In this document: piece by piece, positions 24,110 through 32,190 of the stretch | Position numbering within the stretch: position 1 is the first letter of the stretch | Layout of the letters: the number at the start of each line of letters is the position of its first letter | Assembly (NCBI GenBank): GCA_937915735.1 | Contig: CALGGS010000132.1 | Span: 1 to 38,181, forward strand | Length of the DNA: 38,181 nucleotides | From: an uncultured Treponema sp. | Lineage (GTDB): Bacteria; Spirochaetota; Spirochaetia; Treponematales; Treponemataceae | Direction of reading: 5' to 3' | The notes under the pieces: model-generated | What the model was told of the DNA's origin: nothing | Seen by the model: the letters and a program-made list of their open reading frames with translations, nothing else | Database searches by the model: none | Made by a program: the position numbers and the translations under genes

Positions 24110-25834
24110 CTACAGATTATTCAGTCTTTTTGAAGAAATCGCCTGCAATTCCCCGACGCTCATTTTTGAAAGAAGTTCTTTTACACTTGTAATCAGTTTC
24201 GGACTCATACTGAGCGTTCTGACACCCATACCAGCCAAAACCATAACGCTTTCAGTACGGCTTGCCATTTCACCGCAAACAGAAACAGCGATTCCCTCAC
24301 TTTCGGCGGCTTTTATTGTTTTGTGAAGAAGCCGAAGGACAGCCAAATGAAATTCATCATAAAGAGGGGCAACAAGCGCATTTTCACGGTCAACTCCCAG
24401 AGTATACTGGGTTAAGTCGTTCGTTCCGATAGAGAAAAAATCCGCTCGCTTTGCAAGACAATCTGAAATCATTGCGGCAGCGGCCGTTTCTATCATAATT
24501 CCGATTGGAACATCTGCCTTGAAGGGAATGTTTTCGGATTTTAGCTCATCACGGACTTTTGCAGCGATTGCAAGCGCTTCTTCGACTTGCTCAACGCTCG
24601 TAATCAGCGGAAGCATAATCTTAAGATTTCCGAAAACGCTTGCCCTATACAAAGCCCGAAGCTGGGTGCGCAGAATCTGTGGATTTGCAAGAGTCAAGCG
24701 AATCGCCCTCAAGCCCATAAGAGGATTTTTTTCTTCGCTGCTTGAATGGCTCATTTCAAGAGACGAGATGATTTTGTCTCCACCGGCATCAAGCGTTCGG
24801 ATTGTAACAGGCTTGCCTCGCATAGTTTCAAGAACTTGCTTGTAGGCGTTGAATTGATTTTCTTCACTGAAAGCCGCCGCCTTTGAATGAGCAGAACTAA
24901 AATTTCGATTAGCATTCGCCTCGCTCATAAAAAGGAATTCCGTTCGGAAAAGACCGATTCCATCGGCACCTTCTTCCATTGCGACGCGGGCTTCTTCCAC
25001 CGTACCGATATTTGCCATAAGCTCGAATTTTTCGCCGTCTGTTGTAACCGACGGTAAATCGCGGAATTTTTTGAGCTTTTCGGCATGGGCTAGAGCAATA
25101 TCAATTTTTTTCTGATAGTCTTTTAAAGTATTTTCGTCAGGAGACTCAATTACTTCCCCGGCATCGCCGTCAATAACGACAAGGGCGTCATTTTTGATTT
25201 CTTCAAGAATATTTTCGATGTCAAAAACGGCAGGAATTCCGTAGTTTCGTGCCAGAATTCCCACATGGGAAGAAACACCACCATCTGTAAGTGCGATACC
25301 CGCAATTCGTCTTTTTGAAAGAATAACAGTATCGCTGGGGGCCATCGATTTTGCAACGATAACAGCATCATCCGGAACATTTTCAATATCGAAGGGATGA
25401 AAATCAAGCAAATCATTTAAAACTCTGCCAAAAATATCACAAATATCCTCTGCCCGCTCAGCAAGATAAGCGTTTCCGCTGGAACGAAGCCTGTCGGCAT
25501 ATTCTTCTGTCTTTTGATTTAAGATGTACTCGATTGTATGATTTGATGCCTCAAAGGTTTTTCTGACATCGCCAAGAAATTCCGGGTCATTGAGCATTAA
25601 AAAATATGTCTCGAAGATTTCTGACTGAACTTTGTCATCTTTTACAGCATCCAGCTGAGAAGCGATTTGCCCCGTAACCTTTGCAAGAGATTTGTCAAAG
25701 CGTTCGAGCTGCTTAGGTTTATCTTCTGCTTTGATTTTTTTTGAAGAAATAACGATTTTTTCGGCTTCAGGAATAACAAAAGCCCGTCCAATTCCAACAC
25801 CGCTAGAGGCTGATAAACCTAAAAGTACATTCAT
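24110..25834 (-). CDS. ptsI: Phosphoenolpyruvate-protein phosphotransferase (PTS enzyme I)
   Basis: A 574-residue enzyme I that takes phosphate from PEP and passes it to HPr. The HPr-binding and swivelling phosphohistidine domain holds DGGVSSHVGILARNYGIPAV, with His190 as phosphorylation site; the common GGRTSH reads GGVSSH. The PEP-binding barrel holds GIGLFRTEFLFM, IGIMIETAAAA and VCGEMAS (catalytic Cys). Treponemes often keep only a regulatory subset of PTS parts, and no HPr or permease gene is visible here. TAAAAT ends seven bases before the ATG with no Shine-Dalgarno site, so a leaderless message is likely. Confidence 0.95.
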   Translation of the reverse strand: MNVLLGLSASSGVGIGRAFVIPEAEKIVISSKKIKAEDKPKQLERFDKSLAKVTGQIASQLDAVKDDKVQSEIFETYFLMLNDPEFLGDVRKTFEASNHTIEYILNQKTEEYADRLRSSGNAYLAERAEDICDIFGRVLNDLLDFHPFDIENVPDDAVIVAKSMAPSDTVILSKRRIAGIALTDGGVSSHVGILARNYGIPAVFDIENILEEIKNDALVVIDGDAGEVIESPDENTLKDYQKKIDIALAHAEKLKKFRDLPSVTTDGEKFELMANIGTVEEARVAMEEGADGIGLFRTEFLFMSEANANRNFSSAHSKAAAFSEENQFNAYKQVLETMRGKPVTIRTLDAGGDKIISSLEMSHSSSEEKNPLMGLRAIRLTLANPQILRTQLRALYRASVFGNLKIMLPLITSVEQVEEALAIAAKVRDELKSENIPFKADVPIGIMIETAAAAMISDCLAKRADFFSIGTNDLTQYTLGVDRENALVAPLYDEFHLAVLRLLHKTIKAAESEGIAVSVCGEMASRTESVMVLAGMGVRTLSMSPKLITSVKELLSKMSVGELQAISSKRLNNL

Positions 25835-25841
25835 TTTTTTT

Positions 25842-25847
25842 ATTTTA
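25842..25847 (-). promoter_or_regulatory. Candidate leaderless promoter of ptsI
   Basis: TAAAAT (25847 to 25842) stands seven bases before ATG 25834, separated by T/A only. The -35 is poor. The terminator of the upstream small gene lies immediately before it, so ptsI needs its own promoter. Confidence 0.5.
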
Positions 25848-25856
25848 AGAGCATTT

Positions 25857-25892
25857 AAAAAAAAAGTCTAGCCTACTGACAGCAGGCTAGAC
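25857..25892 (-). terminator. Intrinsic terminator of the 63-residue membrane peptide gene
   Basis: Read on the minus strand, GTCTAGCCT (25892-25884) pairs perfectly with AGGCTAGAC (25874-25866) across nine bases and is followed by nine T residues (25865-25857). It is the strongest terminator in the window. It lies 83 bp past the stop codon. Confidence 0.93.
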
Positions 25893-25910
25893 AACAAGGA
25901 GGTGTGCGAT

Positions 25911-25988
25911 ATGAGAAACTTTACATTTGTGAACCAAAGAAATAGTTACACAAAAGGAGAGTCTAAATCCGATTTTATTTGCTTGTAA
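25911..25988 (+). CDS. Possible 25-residue peptide with a perfect Shine-Dalgarno site
   Basis: AAGGAGGTG (25896-25904), a full match to the anti-Shine-Dalgarno end of 16S rRNA, lies six bases before an ATG that opens MRNFTFVNQRNSYTKGESKS and ends five codons later. Upstream is the hairpin that ends the opposite-strand gene; the 3' end overlaps that gene (25975-26166). I see no good plus-strand promoter and no downstream plus-strand partner, so it may be accidental. Confidence 0.25.
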   Translation: MRNFTFVNQRNSYTKGESKSDFICL

Positions 25989-26166
25989 GTGCGCTTACAA
26001 GACGACCGATTGGGTCCAAATCAAGAAGGAAAATGTCAACTGCCATAAAAATTGCAAAACCAACTACGGCAATGATCAAAAGTAATCCGATACCAACGAG
26101 CATCTGAACTGCGATAGGAAGAGAGTCAAAACCTTTTTTTTCTTCAACTGCTGTATTTGAAGCCAT
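25975..26166 (-). CDS. 63-residue single-pass membrane peptide, unknown
   Basis: A small protein with a polar start (MASNTAVEEKKGFDSLP) and one long hydrophobic helix (about 20-48, VQMLVGIGLLLIIAVVGFAI), ending in LVSALTSK. I do not recognise a family. It is probably real: it has a promoter (TTGACG, 17 bp, TAATAT), an AGGGG ribosome site, and a strong terminator, so it is a complete single-gene unit. The DNA for its C-terminus forms a perfect 8-bp-arm palindrome (25982-26001). The helix length and lack of a cleavage site suggest a membrane-resident regulator or subunit; that is a guess. Confidence 0.7.
   Translation of the reverse strand: MASNTAVEEKKGFDSLPIAVQMLVGIGLLLIIAVVGFAIFMAVDIFLLDLDPIGRLVSALTSK
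25982..26001. repeat. Perfect inverted repeat at the end of the small gene
   Basis: CTTGTAAG and CTTACAAG face each other across TGCG, inside the codons for LVSALTS and just before the stop. It could form an RNA hairpin in either transcript. No T run follows, so it is not a standard terminator. Confidence 0.6.
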
Positions 26167-26200
26167 AATTTACCCCTAATATAAAAAACTAACCGAATAT

Positions 26201-26229
26201 ATATTAAATCTTGTGGGCTTTATCGTCAA
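26201..26229 (-). promoter_or_regulatory. Promoter of the 63-residue peptide gene
   Basis: On the minus strand TTGACG (26229-26224), a 17-bp spacer and TAATAT (26206-26201) are seen. The start would be near 26194, giving a leader of about 27 nt that includes AGGGG. Confidence 0.65.
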
Positions 26230-26327
26230 GTAAAAAACCGACATAAATTTGCACTTTTCTTCTATCGTTTAGGCATTTGAATAATGGGAAAATTTATAGT
26301 AGGATATTTAAAGATTTTGGAGGAATT

Positions 26328-27689
26328 ATGCTCTTTACGCCGGTTGAAATTCAGGAAACCGTAAATATGTTTTTGCGCCACAAATTGGATGTGCGCTGTA
26401 TCACTATGGGAATTTCTCTTTTGGATTGTGCTGATTCGGATTCAAAAAAAGCCAACCAGAAGATTTACGATAAAATCATGAAAAAGGCGGGAAATCTCGT
26501 CAAAGTCGGGCAGGATATCGAAAAGGAACTTGGCGTTCCCATTATCAATAAGCGGGTTTCTGTTACGCCGATTGCCCTTGTTGCGGGAGCCAGCGGGGCT
26601 AAGTCTTATGTGGAATACTGCAAAACCCTTGATAAATGCGCTCAGGAACTGGGAATCAACTTTATCGGCGGATTTTCGGCCCTCGTTCAAAAGGGAATCA
26701 CGCCCGCAGACCGCATTTTGATTGACTCTATTCCAGAGGCTTTGGCAACGACGGATTTTGTCTGTTCCAGCGTCAATGTGGGAAGCACAAAAAGCGGAAT
26801 CAACATGGACGCGGTAAAGCTCATGGGCGAGACAATCAAAAAGACCAGTGAGGCCAGCAAAGACTGTGCGGTAAACGGCTGCTCAAAACTCGTGGTTTTC
26901 TGCAACGCGCCGGAGGATAATCCCTTTATGGCCGGTGCCTTCCATGGTCCCGGCGAGGCTGATTCTGTCATCAATGTGGGCGTTTCTGGCCCTGGCGTTA
27001 TTCTGGCGGCTGCCCGCGATTACAAAGGGAAGCCCATTAACGAGCTTGCAGAAGGCATCAAAAAAATGGCTTTCAAAATCACCCGCTTAGGTCAGCTGGT
27101 CGGAGCAGAGGCTGCTTCCCGACTTGGCGTTGATTTTGGTATTTTGGATTTGTCTCTGGCTCCAACTCCTGCCGTTGGTGACTCTGTTGCCCGAATCCTT
27201 GAGGAAATCGGTTTGGAGGGAGCGGGCTGTCCTGGAACTACGGCGGCTCTGGCAATGCTCACTGATATGGTCAAAAAAGGCGGCGTAATGGCCTCAACGA
27301 GCGTCGGCGGTCTTTCTGGCGCATTTATTCCTGTTTCAGAAGACGAGGGAATGATTAACGCGGTCAAGCAGGGCTCAATTTGCCTTGAAAAACTTGAAGC
27401 CATGACTACGGTTTGTTCCGTCGGTCTTGATATGATTGCGATTCCGGGGGACACTCCTGCAACTACAATTTCCGGTATTATGGCCGATGAATTTGCCATC
27501 GGTATGGTGAACAATAAAACGACGGCGGTGCGTTTGATTCCGGCTCCTGGCAAAAAGGCTGGTGACTGGATTGAGTTCGGCGGACTTTTGGGCGGCTGCC
27601 CCGTCATGCCGGTAAGTAAATTCAGTTGCGCGGACTTCATCAACCGTGGCGGAAGAATCCCGGCTCCAATACACAGTTTCAGAAATTAG
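26328..27689 (+). CDS. PFL/UPF0210 (DUF711) family protein
   Basis: A 453-residue protein matching the conserved PFL-like UPF0210 family across its length: MLFTPVEIQETVNMF, DVRCITMGISLLDC, NKRVSVTPIALVAG, FIGGFSALVQKG, GVDFGILDLSLAPTPAVGDS and EEIGLEGAGCPGTTAALAML. Members have a known fold related to glycyl-radical enzymes but no established reaction. Many genomes pair it with a small ACT-domain regulator; none is adjacent here. The frame is open upstream to 26277, but GGAGGA (26319-26324) marks ATG 26328. TATAGT (26295-26300) is a likely -10. It may be co-transcribed with the MATE gene. Confidence 0.9.
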   Translation: MLFTPVEIQETVNMFLRHKLDVRCITMGISLLDCADSDSKKANQKIYDKIMKKAGNLVKVGQDIEKELGVPIINKRVSVTPIALVAGASGAKSYVEYCKTLDKCAQELGINFIGGFSALVQKGITPADRILIDSIPEALATTDFVCSSVNVGSTKSGINMDAVKLMGETIKKTSEASKDCAVNGCSKLVVFCNAPEDNPFMAGAFHGPGEADSVINVGVSGPGVILAAARDYKGKPINELAEGIKKMAFKITRLGQLVGAEAASRLGVDFGILDLSLAPTPAVGDSVARILEEIGLEGAGCPGTTAALAMLTDMVKKGGVMASTSVGGLSGAFIPVSEDEGMINAVKQGSICLEKLEAMTTVCSVGLDMIAIPGDTPATTISGIMADEFAIGMVNNKTTAVRLIPAPGKKAGDWIEFGGLLGGCPVMPVSKFSCADFINRGGRIPAPIHSFRN

Positions 27690-27700
27690 AAAATGCACAA

Positions 27701-27820
27701 GGGATTGTAGGGGCGGCCGCCAGAGGCGTACGAATGGAGCCGAAAGGCGGAACCCATACGAGCACGAAAACGAGAGTGCTCGCGAAAAGCCTGACCGCTG
27801 CGCTGCAGCGGGTGTGCCCA
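27701..27820. repeat. GC-rich, hairpin-rich intergenic insert
   Basis: A hand count gives 77 G or C in 120 bases (64 percent), far above the flanks. It holds the palindrome GGCGGCCGCC (27712-27721), GCC-GAAA-GGC (27739-27748, a GNRA-type loop), CGAGCAC/GTGCTCG (27759-27765 and 27776-27782) and CCGCTGC/GCAGCGG around a 3-nt loop (27795-27811). It lies between the PFL and MATE genes. It may be a dispersed repeat or a small structured RNA; no second copy is in this window. Confidence 0.6.
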
Positions 27821-27825
27821 AAAAT

Positions 27826-29193
27826 ATGAATAAAAATAACCTTCTTTCTGGTTTTTACAAAAGTCTTTTCTCCATTGCACTGCCGATAATTTTGCAAAAT
27901 ATGCTGCAAACCTTCGTGAATATGCTCGACACGATTATGGTGGGGCGGCTGGGTTCTGTGCCGATTGCGGCGGTAGGGCTTGGCAATCAGATTTTTTTTA
28001 TGCTGAATATGGTCATTTTTGGCATTTCTTCGGGCTGCTCTATTTTTATCTCACAATTCTGGGGAGCGGAAAACTTTATCGGAATCAGAAAAAGCTTTGG
28101 CCTTATGCTTTCCGTCTGCTTTTTGGTTGCGCTTGTTTTTCTTTCAGGAGCGACTTTTATCCCTGAAAAGCTTCTTGGCCTTTATACAAACGATGAAGCC
28201 GTAATTTCTGAGGGAGTGCGTTATCTTAAGGTCGTGTCATTTTGCTATCCAATGCTCTCGATTTCTTTTTCCTGTCAGATGGCATTCCGCAGCACTGAGC
28301 ATGTTGTCCTTCCAATGGTGACTACGGCCATTTCTTTCGTTCTGAATGTGATTGGAAATTATGCTTTTATCTTTGGATTTGCTCCCCTTGGAATTCCTGC
28401 TTTCGGAGTCGTAGGAGCTGCCGTTGCGACACTGATTGCCCGTGCCGTCGAGATGATTGTGACTGTTTTAGTCGGAATCCTTAAAAAATTTGAGGCAATC
28501 GGAAGTCTTAAAGAGCATTTTTCTTTTGTTCACGACAAAGCCTTTATTCTTAAGCTGATTGTCGTCGGAACTCCTGTTCTTCTTTCGGAAACCTTGTGGG
28601 GATTGGGAATCACTACTCAGAATTCGATTTTTGCCCACGCAGGCACTGACTCCTTTGCGGCGTTCAGCATTATGAACACGGTGAGCCAGCTGACTTGGGT
28701 TTTCTTTATTGGAATGGGAAGCGCATCCAGCATTATTTTGGGAAAGAAAATCGGAGCCATGGATAATGAAGGGGCAATTGCTTATGCCCACAGATTCTGC
28801 TGGTTTTTTCCGCTTATGGGCGCAATTATCGGCTTGCTTTTGTTCCCGATTTCAAAAATTTTGCCACTCATTTTTATTGTCGAGCCATATATCATAAAAA
28901 TCACTCAGTCGATGCTGCTTGTGCTAATGATTGTCTACCCTTTCAGAGCCTTTAATATGCTGATTATCGTTGGAATTTGCCGTTCTGGTGGCGACACGAT
29001 TTTCGCTTCGATTATCGATAACGGATGGATGTGGTTAATAGCCCTTCCGCTTGGAGCAGTCGCAACATTTATTTGGAAACTTCCGCCGTGGGCGATTCTT
29101 TTTTGCCTTGAAAGCGAGCAGATTTTAAAAACAATTTGTGGAGCATTTCGCGTAAAATCTGGAAAATGGCTTCACAATGTCGTTAAAAGCTAG
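27826..29193 (+). CDS. MATE-family multidrug/cation efflux transporter
   Basis: A 455-residue inner-membrane exporter with about 12 helices. The start MNKNNLLSGFYKSLFSIALP leads into PIILQNMLQTFVNMLDTIMV and GRLGSVPIAAVGLGNQIFF, which is typical of MATE N-terminal halves. The second half begins near 230-250 with a related pattern. These proteins use a Na+ or H+ gradient to expel cationic drugs or metabolites. The frame is open upstream to 27646, but that stretch is translated GC-rich repeat, so ATG 27826 is chosen; no Shine-Dalgarno site precedes it. The TAG stop is the first codon of the 29191-29346 repeat element. Confidence 0.93.
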   Translation: MNKNNLLSGFYKSLFSIALPIILQNMLQTFVNMLDTIMVGRLGSVPIAAVGLGNQIFFMLNMVIFGISSGCSIFISQFWGAENFIGIRKSFGLMLSVCFLVALVFLSGATFIPEKLLGLYTNDEAVISEGVRYLKVVSFCYPMLSISFSCQMAFRSTEHVVLPMVTTAISFVLNVIGNYAFIFGFAPLGIPAFGVVGAAVATLIARAVEMIVTVLVGILKKFEAIGSLKEHFSFVHDKAFILKLIVVGTPVLLSETLWGLGITTQNSIFAHAGTDSFAAFSIMNTVSQLTWVFFIGMGSASSIILGKKIGAMDNEGAIAYAHRFCWFFPLMGAIIGLLLFPISKILPLIFIVEPYIIKITQSMLLVLMIVYPFRAFNMLIIVGICRSGGDTIFASIIDNGWMWLIALPLGAVATFIWKLPPWAILFCLESEQILKTICGAFRVKSGKWLHNVVKS

Positions 29194-29346
29194 GGAAGCG
29201 CTGATTAACACTTGACGCGATTACTCAGCGCTTCCCGTCAAACTGTCGTAACTCTCGATTGGCTTTGCCAAAAGAGTTACGAACAGTTTGCAACATTCAA
29301 AGAGAACACTGATTAATTCTCCATTGAATTAATCAGTGTTTCCCTA
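29191..29346. repeat. 156-bp hairpin element whose ends are the stop codons of both flanking genes
   Basis: The element starts TAGGGAAGCGCTGATTAACA at the MATE stop and ends, read from the other strand, TAGGGAAACACTGATTAA at the stop of the diguanylate cyclase gene. Inside are three hairpins: GGGAAGCGCTGA (29193-29204) with TCAGCGCTTCCC (29225-29236); CAAACTGTCGTAACTCT (29239-29255) with AGAGTTACGAACAGTTTG (29273-29290, one-base bulge); and AACACTGATTAATTC (29305-29319) with GAATTAATCAGTGTT (29326-29340). No T tract follows, so classical termination is uncertain. Confidence 0.8.
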
Positions 29347-31137
29347 AGCGAATATTTCCTGAATTTTTTCTTCTGGCAGAAGATTTACCGCCGCCGCAAA
29401 CATTACGCAGCAGTTGACCTCGTATTCTGCCCAGAGAGCGCCTTCTTTTATACGGTCGAATGTAATCAGTCCCTTTGGATTTTCCACAGAGCCAAGCACA
29501 CACAGAATTGTAGATTTTACTCCCTTGTCGAAAAGAATTTTTCCCAATGGCTTCGCAATTTCTCTTAATTCGGTCGTATAATTCATGCGAATATAAGGTT
29601 TTCCAGCAAGAGCAGTTTTAAATTCGCTTCCAAAAATATAATCTGCTGTTTTTAGGGAATCTAATTGCTCTCCAAGGCAGTATTTTCGCTCCATTTCGCC
29701 TGAGCTGCTGTTTTTGTAGTAGAAGTTTATTGAGTCGAGATTGTATGTCTTTAGCATGTGGGCAAGAACAGTTTCTGCCGCTGGTTTTGGGTTTGAGCCT
29801 AGCTGAAGCAGAAAGTCTGCCATGCTTTTTAATTCAAGGACTTCACGGACATCATATTTGATTCCTTCTGTTTTTGCCTCGCTCGCTTTTTTGTAAAGCT
29901 CACCATGTAAATCGTCACGGAAGAAAACATATCGGTTTCGGCCCTTGTCTTTTGCACGGTAAAGACAAAAATCTGCCTTTTTAAATAGCTCGTCAAAGGT
30001 ACTGCCGTCTTTCGGATACATCGAAGCCCCGACAGAAGCCGTTACCTGAATGTCAACGAACATATCCTTAAAAGCATTTTCGATTGCCACAACAAATGAG
30101 CGCAGGACTCCACGGAAAACGCTTTCTTCGTTCATATCTTCAAGAACGACAAGGAATTCGTCCCCGCCATAGCGCCCGATAACTCCAACATCGCTGACGG
30201 CATTTCGCAAAACATCTCCGGCTTTTCTTAAAACTTTGTCACCAGCCAAGTGACCGTAAGCGTCATTCACAGGCTTAAAATGGTCAAGGTCAACAATGAC
30301 AAGCATTGCGTTTTCTTTTGTTCCCTTTGAGAAGCGTTTTTGAGCAAAGCGGGTGATTGCCTTTTTGTTGTAAACGCCCGTTAAAGCGTCTAGCTTTAGC
30401 TCCTGCATAAGCTCAGTTGATTTGTCTGACTGTTCGACATAAATTTCTGGCATAATCCTGCCAATCATAAAAATGTCGTCATTATCCTCAACACGAATAG
30501 CCGTAAAAATCAAATTTTCAAAGAGGGAATGTGTGTATCGGATAGAAGAATTTACTTTTGTTGAAAAAATCGGCTGGCAAGATTTTAGCTCCAGCATTGC
30601 ATATCTAAAATCATCAATATTTTCGTGATAAATCAGCCCTTCCTCAATAATCTGCTCTATCCAAGATTCAAGTTCCTGCTCGTAGACAACAATCCGCTTG
30701 TTAAGAAGAAAATTGTAAAGCGTAAAGATGTTGTTTGATTTTTGGTATGAAAAAACATATTCGTTCGTGAGACCGAGGGCATAATTCATCTTTTTTTGAG
30801 AGGAATTTGTTGCCGTATAAAAATCATAAGCCTTGGAAATGTCAATGATATGAACGGCTATGCAATTTTTTTCGTTATGAATTTCTTCGCAGATATAAAC
30901 GATGTTGTACTGGTATTCACCAGTGATTTTTCTGAAGGGATAAGCACGGAATTCAGAACGATTACGACTCGTTTTTACGAATTCCATAAAATTTTGACGT
31001 TCGCTTTCTCTTACGATGTCTTCGATATTTTCGTATAAAAAACCCGCCTTTTCAAAATAAGTATAAAATTCCTTGTTGCGGTCGAGAATCTGATAATTTT
31101 CGTCGAGATATGCGATTTTTGTTTCGAGGCTTTTCAT
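29344..31137 (-). CDS. Diguanylate cyclase with PAS-like and GAF-like sensor regions
   Basis: A 597-residue cytoplasmic protein without membrane segments. Residues 1-110 and 120-245 look like PAS-type sensors (LDENYQILDRNKEFYTYFEK; YVFSYQKSNNIFTLYNFL). A GGDEF domain (about 246-415) begins LKLDALTGVYNK and keeps GRYGGDEF (324-328) and IVDLDHFKPVND, so it should make cyclic di-GMP. The inhibitory RxxD site is not in its usual place before GGDEF (AVSDVGVI), suggesting no product inhibition. A GAF-like domain fills about 430-590. No EAL or HD-GYP domain is fused. The start lies 59 bp after the FMN enzyme gene on the same strand. Confidence 0.9.
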   Translation of the reverse strand: MKSLETKIAYLDENYQILDRNKEFYTYFEKAGFLYENIEDIVRESERQNFMEFVKTSRNRSEFRAYPFRKITGEYQYNIVYICEEIHNEKNCIAVHIIDISKAYDFYTATNSSQKKMNYALGLTNEYVFSYQKSNNIFTLYNFLLNKRIVVYEQELESWIEQIIEEGLIYHENIDDFRYAMLELKSCQPIFSTKVNSSIRYTHSLFENLIFTAIRVEDNDDIFMIGRIMPEIYVEQSDKSTELMQELKLDALTGVYNKKAITRFAQKRFSKGTKENAMLVIVDLDHFKPVNDAYGHLAGDKVLRKAGDVLRNAVSDVGVIGRYGGDEFLVVLEDMNEESVFRGVLRSFVVAIENAFKDMFVDIQVTASVGASMYPKDGSTFDELFKKADFCLYRAKDKGRNRYVFFRDDLHGELYKKASEAKTEGIKYDVREVLELKSMADFLLQLGSNPKPAAETVLAHMLKTYNLDSINFYYKNSSSGEMERKYCLGEQLDSLKTADYIFGSEFKTALAGKPYIRMNYTTELREIAKPLGKILFDKGVKSTILCVLGSVENPKGLITFDRIKEGALWAEYEVNCCVMFAAAVNLLPEEKIQEIFA

Positions 31138-31196
31138 AAAAGTCTGTTTCCACCGTAGCGTACTTTTATTTTATTTTAATAAAATTTTATATTTAT

Positions 31197-32129
31197 TTAA
31201 AGTGGGGAATTTCCATATTGCAAAAGACTTAGCTCGAGAACTTTTTTGCAAAGAGCCTCCCCGCCCCCCTGACAAAGAGCTGTTGCAAAGGGACGACCGA
31301 CCAAAACGCAGTTTGCCCCTAAAGCCATTGCAGTCGCAACATCATTTGGGGAGCGAATTCCTCCGTCAATCCAAAGTTCACCGCAGTATTTTTTGAGCTT
31401 TTCTCCGTATTTTGCCAAAAATTCCGCCGTGCTGCCCTTTCTTGTGTCAATTCTTCCGCCGTGGTTTGAAATATACACGATGTCAGGCATAACTTCCTTT
31501 ACGAGTTTTATGTCTTCTTTTGTGAAAACACCCTTAATTGCAAAAGGCATTTTTATATGATTTTTAATTTCGATTAACTGGGACACAGATTTTTTTTCGA
31601 GAGAGACAAGATTTCTCATAGTTAAGATATTGTATGAATCTATGTCGATTCCCGTAATTTTTACGCAATCCTTTGCCCATTCAAAACGCTCGATGATTTT
31701 TTCGTTTGAATAGGGCTTTATAAAAACAGAGGTTCTGGCATCCGGAGCTTCACTTTTGACTTTTTTGAGTGCTTCAATTCCGAATTTGAGTTTTTCGTCC
31801 GGATAGCCGTCTCCAATACAAAGGCCGACTCCGACCTTGTGCATGGCCTGAATTATCTGATTGTAAAAATCTGATTCGTGAGCGAAGCCAATATTTTCGA
31901 CAGCACCAGTCATCGGCGCAATGCTGATTGACGGAATACGAAATTCAGGAGGCAGTTCGAGAAATTTTTTGACTTTTTCAATGTTTCTTTTTCGTACAAT
32001 TTCCCAGTCAGAGCAGTTCAGAATGAAATTTTCGTTTTTTCTGACTCCACCCATTCCAGGAAGCTGACCTATGCAGCCCTTTCCGTTACAGACTTTGCAG
32101 AAATTGCACTTAAAATTGTTTTCACCCAC
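31197..32129 (-). CDS. FMN-dependent alpha-hydroxy-acid dehydrogenase family protein with Cys-rich start
   Basis: A 310-residue TIM-barrel flavoenzyme. The family signature is clear at the end: YISNHGGR (219-226, catalytic His223), LWIDGGIRSPNDVATAMALG and VLVGRPF. The start CNFCKVCNGKGCIGQLPGMGG places Cys8, Cys11, Cys14 and Cys19 before a PGMGG turn, a pattern of a clostridial/spirochaetal subgroup annotated as alpha-hydroxy-acid oxidising proteins; the cysteines may bind metal or FeS. GTG 32129 is the start that keeps all four. TTGTGA and TATAAT lie upstream, so the leader is only a base or two. The substrate is not known; lactate is possible. Confidence 0.83.
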   Translation of the reverse strand: MGENNFKCNFCKVCNGKGCIGQLPGMGGVRKNENFILNCSDWEIVRKRNIEKVKKFLELPPEFRIPSISIAPMTGAVENIGFAHESDFYNQIIQAMHKVGVGLCIGDGYPDEKLKFGIEALKKVKSEAPDARTSVFIKPYSNEKIIERFEWAKDCVKITGIDIDSYNILTMRNLVSLEKKSVSQLIEIKNHIKMPFAIKGVFTKEDIKLVKEVMPDIVYISNHGGRIDTRKGSTAEFLAKYGEKLKKYCGELWIDGGIRSPNDVATAMALGANCVLVGRPFATALCQGGGEALCKKVLELSLLQYGNSPL

Positions 32130-32137
32130 GGTAAAAG

Positions 32138-32166
32138 ATTATACCAAATCAATAGTTTTCTCACAA
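32138..32166 (-). promoter_or_regulatory. Promoter of the FMN enzyme gene
   Basis: On the minus strand TTGTGA (32166-32161), a 17-bp spacer and TATAAT (32143-32138) stand eight bases before GTG 32129. It is back to back with the -10 of the carboxypeptidase gene (32179-32184), so the two share a 61-bp divergent control region. Confidence 0.75.
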
Positions 32167-32178
32167 TCAAAGTTTCGT

Positions 32179-32184
32179 TATAAT
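32179..32184 (+). promoter_or_regulatory. Leaderless-type -10 box of the carboxypeptidase gene
   Basis: TATAAT stands six bases before ATG 32191 with no Shine-Dalgarno site. The -35 region is weak (TTTTCT at 32156-32161). Confidence 0.65.
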
Positions 32185-32190
32185 CTGAAT

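Noticed and set aside
27092..27643. 183-codon antisense frame in the PFL gene
   Set aside because: It is a shadow frame opposite a well-conserved gene, with no ribosome site or recognisable motif.
27646..27825. N-terminal extension of the MATE protein
   Set aside because: The stretch is GC-rich repeat sequence with no resemblance to MATE proteins; ATG 27826 begins a standard MATE start.
32071..32190. Longer carboxypeptidase starting at 32071
   Set aside because: The added part overlaps the divergent FMN-enzyme gene and both promoters.
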